From: Janthinobacterium sp. GW458P
GTDB taxonomy: Bacteria > Pseudomonadota > Gammaproteobacteria > Burkholderiales > Burkholderiaceae_D
DNA length: 64,000 bases
Direction: 5' to 3'
Assembly: GCF_002127585.1 (NCBI RefSeq)
Contig: NZ_NEGZ01000008.1
Coordinates: 70,841 to 134,840 of the forward strand
This document shows positions 62,035 through 64,000 of this stretch, one piece after another. The first letter of the stretch is position 1, and each line of letters begins with the position of its first letter. The position numbers and the translations under genes are program-made. Below the pieces are notes generated by a model. That model worked only from the letters and a program-made list of their open reading frames with translations, did no database searches and was not told the origin of the DNA.

Positions 62035-62484
62035 ATGCGTATCGGCGATATCTGCACCCAGCAAACCATCCATTGCCAGCGTGACACCAGCGTGGAGCAG
62101 GCGGCGCTGATGATGCGCCAGCACCACGTGGGCGACCTGGTCGTGGCCGAGCAGCCCAATGGCGAGCGCGTTCCCGTCGGCATCCTCACCGACCGCGACA
62201 TCGTCGTCTCCGTCATCGCCCTGGGCCTCGATCCCTCCAGCCTGCTGGTGGGCGACATCATGAGCGCGCAGCTGCTCACGGCCAGCGAAGACGAGGACGT
62301 CTACGACATCATCGAACGCATGCGCGTCAACGGCATTCGCCGCTTGCCCGTCGTCAACAGCCTTGGCGGCCTCTTCGGCATTGTCAGCATCGACGACCTG
62401 CTGGCCTTCATGGCGGCGGAAATGGCGGAGCTGGCGCGCATCAGCGGCGGCCAGCTGGCGCACGAAAAGCGCGCGCGCAAATAG
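62035..62484 (+). CDS. CBS domain pair protein
   Basis: 149 aa consisting of two CBS motifs: residues about 8-60 (CTQQTIHCQRDTSVEQAALMM...GILTDRDIVV) and about 78-130 (QLLTASEDEDVYDIIERMRVNGIRRLPVVNSLGGLFGIVSIDDLL), plus a short basic tail. CBS pairs bind adenine nucleotides such as AMP or ATP and act as energy sensors. No catalytic domain is fused, so it probably regulates a partner. ATG 62035 has GGGAG eight bases upstream. Single gene. Confidence 0.92.
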   Translation: MRIGDICTQQTIHCQRDTSVEQAALMMRQHHVGDLVVAEQPNGERVPVGILTDRDIVVSVIALGLDPSSLLVGDIMSAQLLTASEDEDVYDIIERMRVNGIRRLPVVNSLGGLFGIVSIDDLLAFMAAEMAELARISGGQLAHEKRARK

Positions 62485-62580
62485 GGATACCCGTGCCGCC
62501 CGCCCGGTATTGCGCAATTCCAGTCAAATCCTCCGCACCCGGAAATGCTACAGTCGCTGCTCGTTCCACGGGAAGCGCAT

Positions 62581-63399
62581 ATGCACTATCTGGCCAAGGC
62601 ACTCTGGTATATCGAATCGCACTATGCGGACAATATTTCGCTCGATGACATCGCCCGCGTGGGCGGCGCCTCGCGCTGCCACCTGACGCGCGCTTTCGGC
62701 CTGGCGACGGGCCACTCCGTGATGCGCTATGTGCGGGCGCGCCGGCTCAGCGTCGCGGCGTGCGCGCTGGCGCAGGGCGCGCAGGACATCCTTGCCGTCG
62801 CGCTCGCGGCGGGCTACGGCTCCCACGAAGCGTTTACGCGCGCCTTCCGCGAGCAGTTCAAGGTCACGCCGGAAATGGTGCGGGCGCAGCGCCATGTCGC
62901 CAACCTGGCCCTGGTGGAAGCCATCAAACTGGATGTGGCGCCTGGCGTGGCCCTGGAAGCTCCCCGTTTCGAGCAGGGCCCCGCCTTGCTGCTGGCGGGC
63001 CTCGTCGAACGTTATCGCGCAGAAACGGCTGCCGGCATTCCCGCCCTGTGGCAGCGCTTCCTGCCCCATGCTGCGCCCGGCCAGCTCGTGTATGGCGTGT
63101 GCTGCAACAATGACGATGCGGGCAATTTCGATTACCTGTGCGCCATGCCGGTGAACGACTTTTCCCAGGCCCCCGATGGCTGGACGCGGCTGCGCATCGC
63201 CCCGCGGCGCTATGCCGTGTTTCATCACCGCGGCCACATTTCCACCATCCGCGCCACCTGGCATACGGTGTGGAACGAGTGGCTGCCCCGCTCCGGCCTG
63301 GAAGCGGCCGACGCGCCTGATTTCGAACGCTACGACCAGCATTTCGACCCGGCCAGCGGCGTGGGCGGGGTGGAAATCTGGCTGCCCTTGAAAGGTTGA
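62581..63399 (+). CDS. AraC-family regulator with GyrI-like ligand domain
   Basis: 272 aa. The AraC/XylS DNA-binding domain is N-terminal (about 1-105; two HTHs with ISLDDIARVGGASRCHLTRAFG and DILAVALAAGYGSHEAFTRAFREQFKVTPE), followed by a GyrI-like/SOUL-type small-molecule-binding domain (about 120-272, ending VEIWLPLKG). This is the Rob/BmrR-like multidrug-sensing layout. ATG 62581 is preferred over 62545, but the ribosome site (GGGAAG) is modest. It ends 2 bp before the next gene, so the two overlap functionally or are coexpressed. Confidence 0.9.
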   Translation: MHYLAKALWYIESHYADNISLDDIARVGGASRCHLTRAFGLATGHSVMRYVRARRLSVAACALAQGAQDILAVALAAGYGSHEAFTRAFREQFKVTPEMVRAQRHVANLALVEAIKLDVAPGVALEAPRFEQGPALLLAGLVERYRAETAAGIPALWQRFLPHAAPGQLVYGVCCNNDDAGNFDYLCAMPVNDFSQAPDGWTRLRIAPRRYAVFHHRGHISTIRATWHTVWNEWLPRSGLEAADAPDFERYDQHFDPASGVGGVEIWLPLKG

Positions 63400-63401
63400 G
63401 C

Positions 63402-64000
63402 ATGCTCAATATCCTGTCTGCGCCCCCCTTGTTTGCCGGCAGTGGCGCGCTGCGCGCGCGCCTGTCACAACTGGCCGCCGCGCTGGCGGCGGGCCTGCCC
63501 CTGTACTGGGTGCTGGGACCGCAGCCCGTCGGCTGGCTGGCCTGGCTGGCGCCGCTGCCCGTGCTGTGGCTGGCCCTGCGCTCGTCGCGCCGCGATGCGG
63601 CCTGGATGACCTTGCTGGCCGCCATGCTGGGCCTGTCCTCGAACGTCGCGTATTTCCGCCTGCTCATGCCCTTGCCGGCCGTGCTGGCCGTGCTCGCCGT
63701 TAAGGCATTGCTGTGGCTGCTGGTGGTGCTGGCCACGCGGCGCCTCGTGCTGCGCTACCGGGCAGCCTGGACGGTGCTGGCCTATCCCGTGCTGTGGGTG
63801 GCCATCGATACCGTGATGGCGGTCTTCTTGCTCGATGGTAACTGGGGCAGCCTTGCGTATTCCCAAGCCGACAATCTTGCCGTGCTGCAGGTGGCTGCGC
63901 TGGCCGGCGTGCCCGGCCTGCTGTTCCTGCTGTGCCTGGCGCCCTCCGCGCTGGCCCTGCTGCTGGCGGGCGGCCGCGCATACGCGCCGGCGGCCGCCGC
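63402..64000 (+). CDS. Apolipoprotein N-acyltransferase-like membrane protein (partial)
   Basis: First ~199 residues of a polytopic membrane protein with about six helices so far. LAWLAPLPVLWLALRSSRRDAAW near the start and NWGSLAYSQADNLAVLQVAALAGVPGLLFLLC (about 145-177) match the membrane part of Lnt (xWGxLgysQ...lLqiAsltGvxGlsFL). The catalytic nitrilase domain would lie beyond the window. ATG 63402 follows AAAGGTTGAGC and is 2 bp from the AraC-type regulator's stop. Whether it is the main Lnt or a second, specialised acyltransferase cannot be decided here. Confidence 0.75.
   Translation, partial: MLNILSAPPLFAGSGALRARLSQLAAALAAGLPLYWVLGPQPVGWLAWLAPLPVLWLALRSSRRDAAWMTLLAAMLGLSSNVAYFRLLMPLPAVLAVLAVKALLWLLVVLATRRLVLRYRAAWTVLAYPVLWVAIDTVMAVFLLDGNWGSLAYSQADNLAVLQVAALAGVPGLLFLLCLAPSALALLLAGGRAYAPAAA

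Overview
The window reads as a chromosomal segment of a GC-rich betaproteobacterium. Protein content and gene order (group-2 PyrF, the rpsP-rimM-trmD-rplS run, ZnuD beside Zur, EtfBA followed by an acyl-CoA dehydrogenase, a DUF3579 protein) resemble Oxalobacteraceae, most likely Janthinobacterium or a close relative. That placement is recalled from protein families, not computed. There are no rRNA or tRNA genes, no insertion sequences, no phage genes and no CRISPR array. I see no broken genes. Two genes run off the edges: tssG on the left and an apolipoprotein N-acyltransferase-like gene on the right.

Layout. 1-2.5 kb: start of a type VI secretion baseplate operon (tssF, tssG). 2.5-8.4 kb: a nucleoside uptake locus, with a Tsx-like outer-membrane channel divergent from a four-gene BMP/YufOPQ-type ABC transporter. 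8.5-16.7 kb: HDOD protein, secreted M28 peptidase, MFS pump, luciferase-like monooxygenase, secreted M20 dipeptidase and an M24-fold protein lacking its metal ligands. 16.8-21.6 kb: a lipoprotein, a small gene behind an apparent FNR/ANR promoter, a VanZ-like gene, a candidate small RNA, an SDR enzyme and a lemA/TPM-domain operon. 21.7-31.5 kb: pyrF, sbcB, DUF5610, a diguanylate cyclase, a ribosome-hibernation-like protein, DUF1345, an MFS pump and a ferredoxin-type reductase, an SDR epimerase and small genes. 31.7-34.9 kb: a small HTH protein behind an AT-rich promoter, an unusual protein with eight alternating repeats, and an orphan CHASE histidine kinase. 35-45 kb: glnS, a DnaJ protein with an uncharacterised three-gene operon, a LysR/MFS pair, a TonB-like protein and a LytS/LytR-type two-component system. 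45-51.4 kb: ugpQ, znuD, zur, alaS. 51.5-57 kb: tusA-like gene, etfBA, an acyl-CoA dehydrogenase and two small membrane proteins. 57-64 kb: the ribosomal/tRNA-modification operon, then Nudix, CobD-like, DUF3579, CBS and AraC genes and an Lnt-like gene.

How the parts work together. The outer-membrane channel, periplasmic BMP lipid-free binding protein, two permeases and double ATPase form one complete nucleoside import route across both membranes. ZnuD and Zur share one intergenic operator and form a zinc-responsive uptake unit. EtfAB takes electrons from acyl-CoA dehydrogenases such as the one encoded directly downstream.

The least explained items are: the candidate ~65-nt RNA with a CUCCUCC loop (18.62-18.68 kb); the repeat protein at 32.1-32.8 kb; the three-gene operon at 37.4-39.6 kb; the class-II FNR-type promoter at 17.4 kb; a 28-codon ORF coupled to the M24 pseudo-enzyme; and several large inverted repeats in promoter regions. 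Functions of named families are established knowledge. Regulatory assignments are inferences from sequence motifs only.
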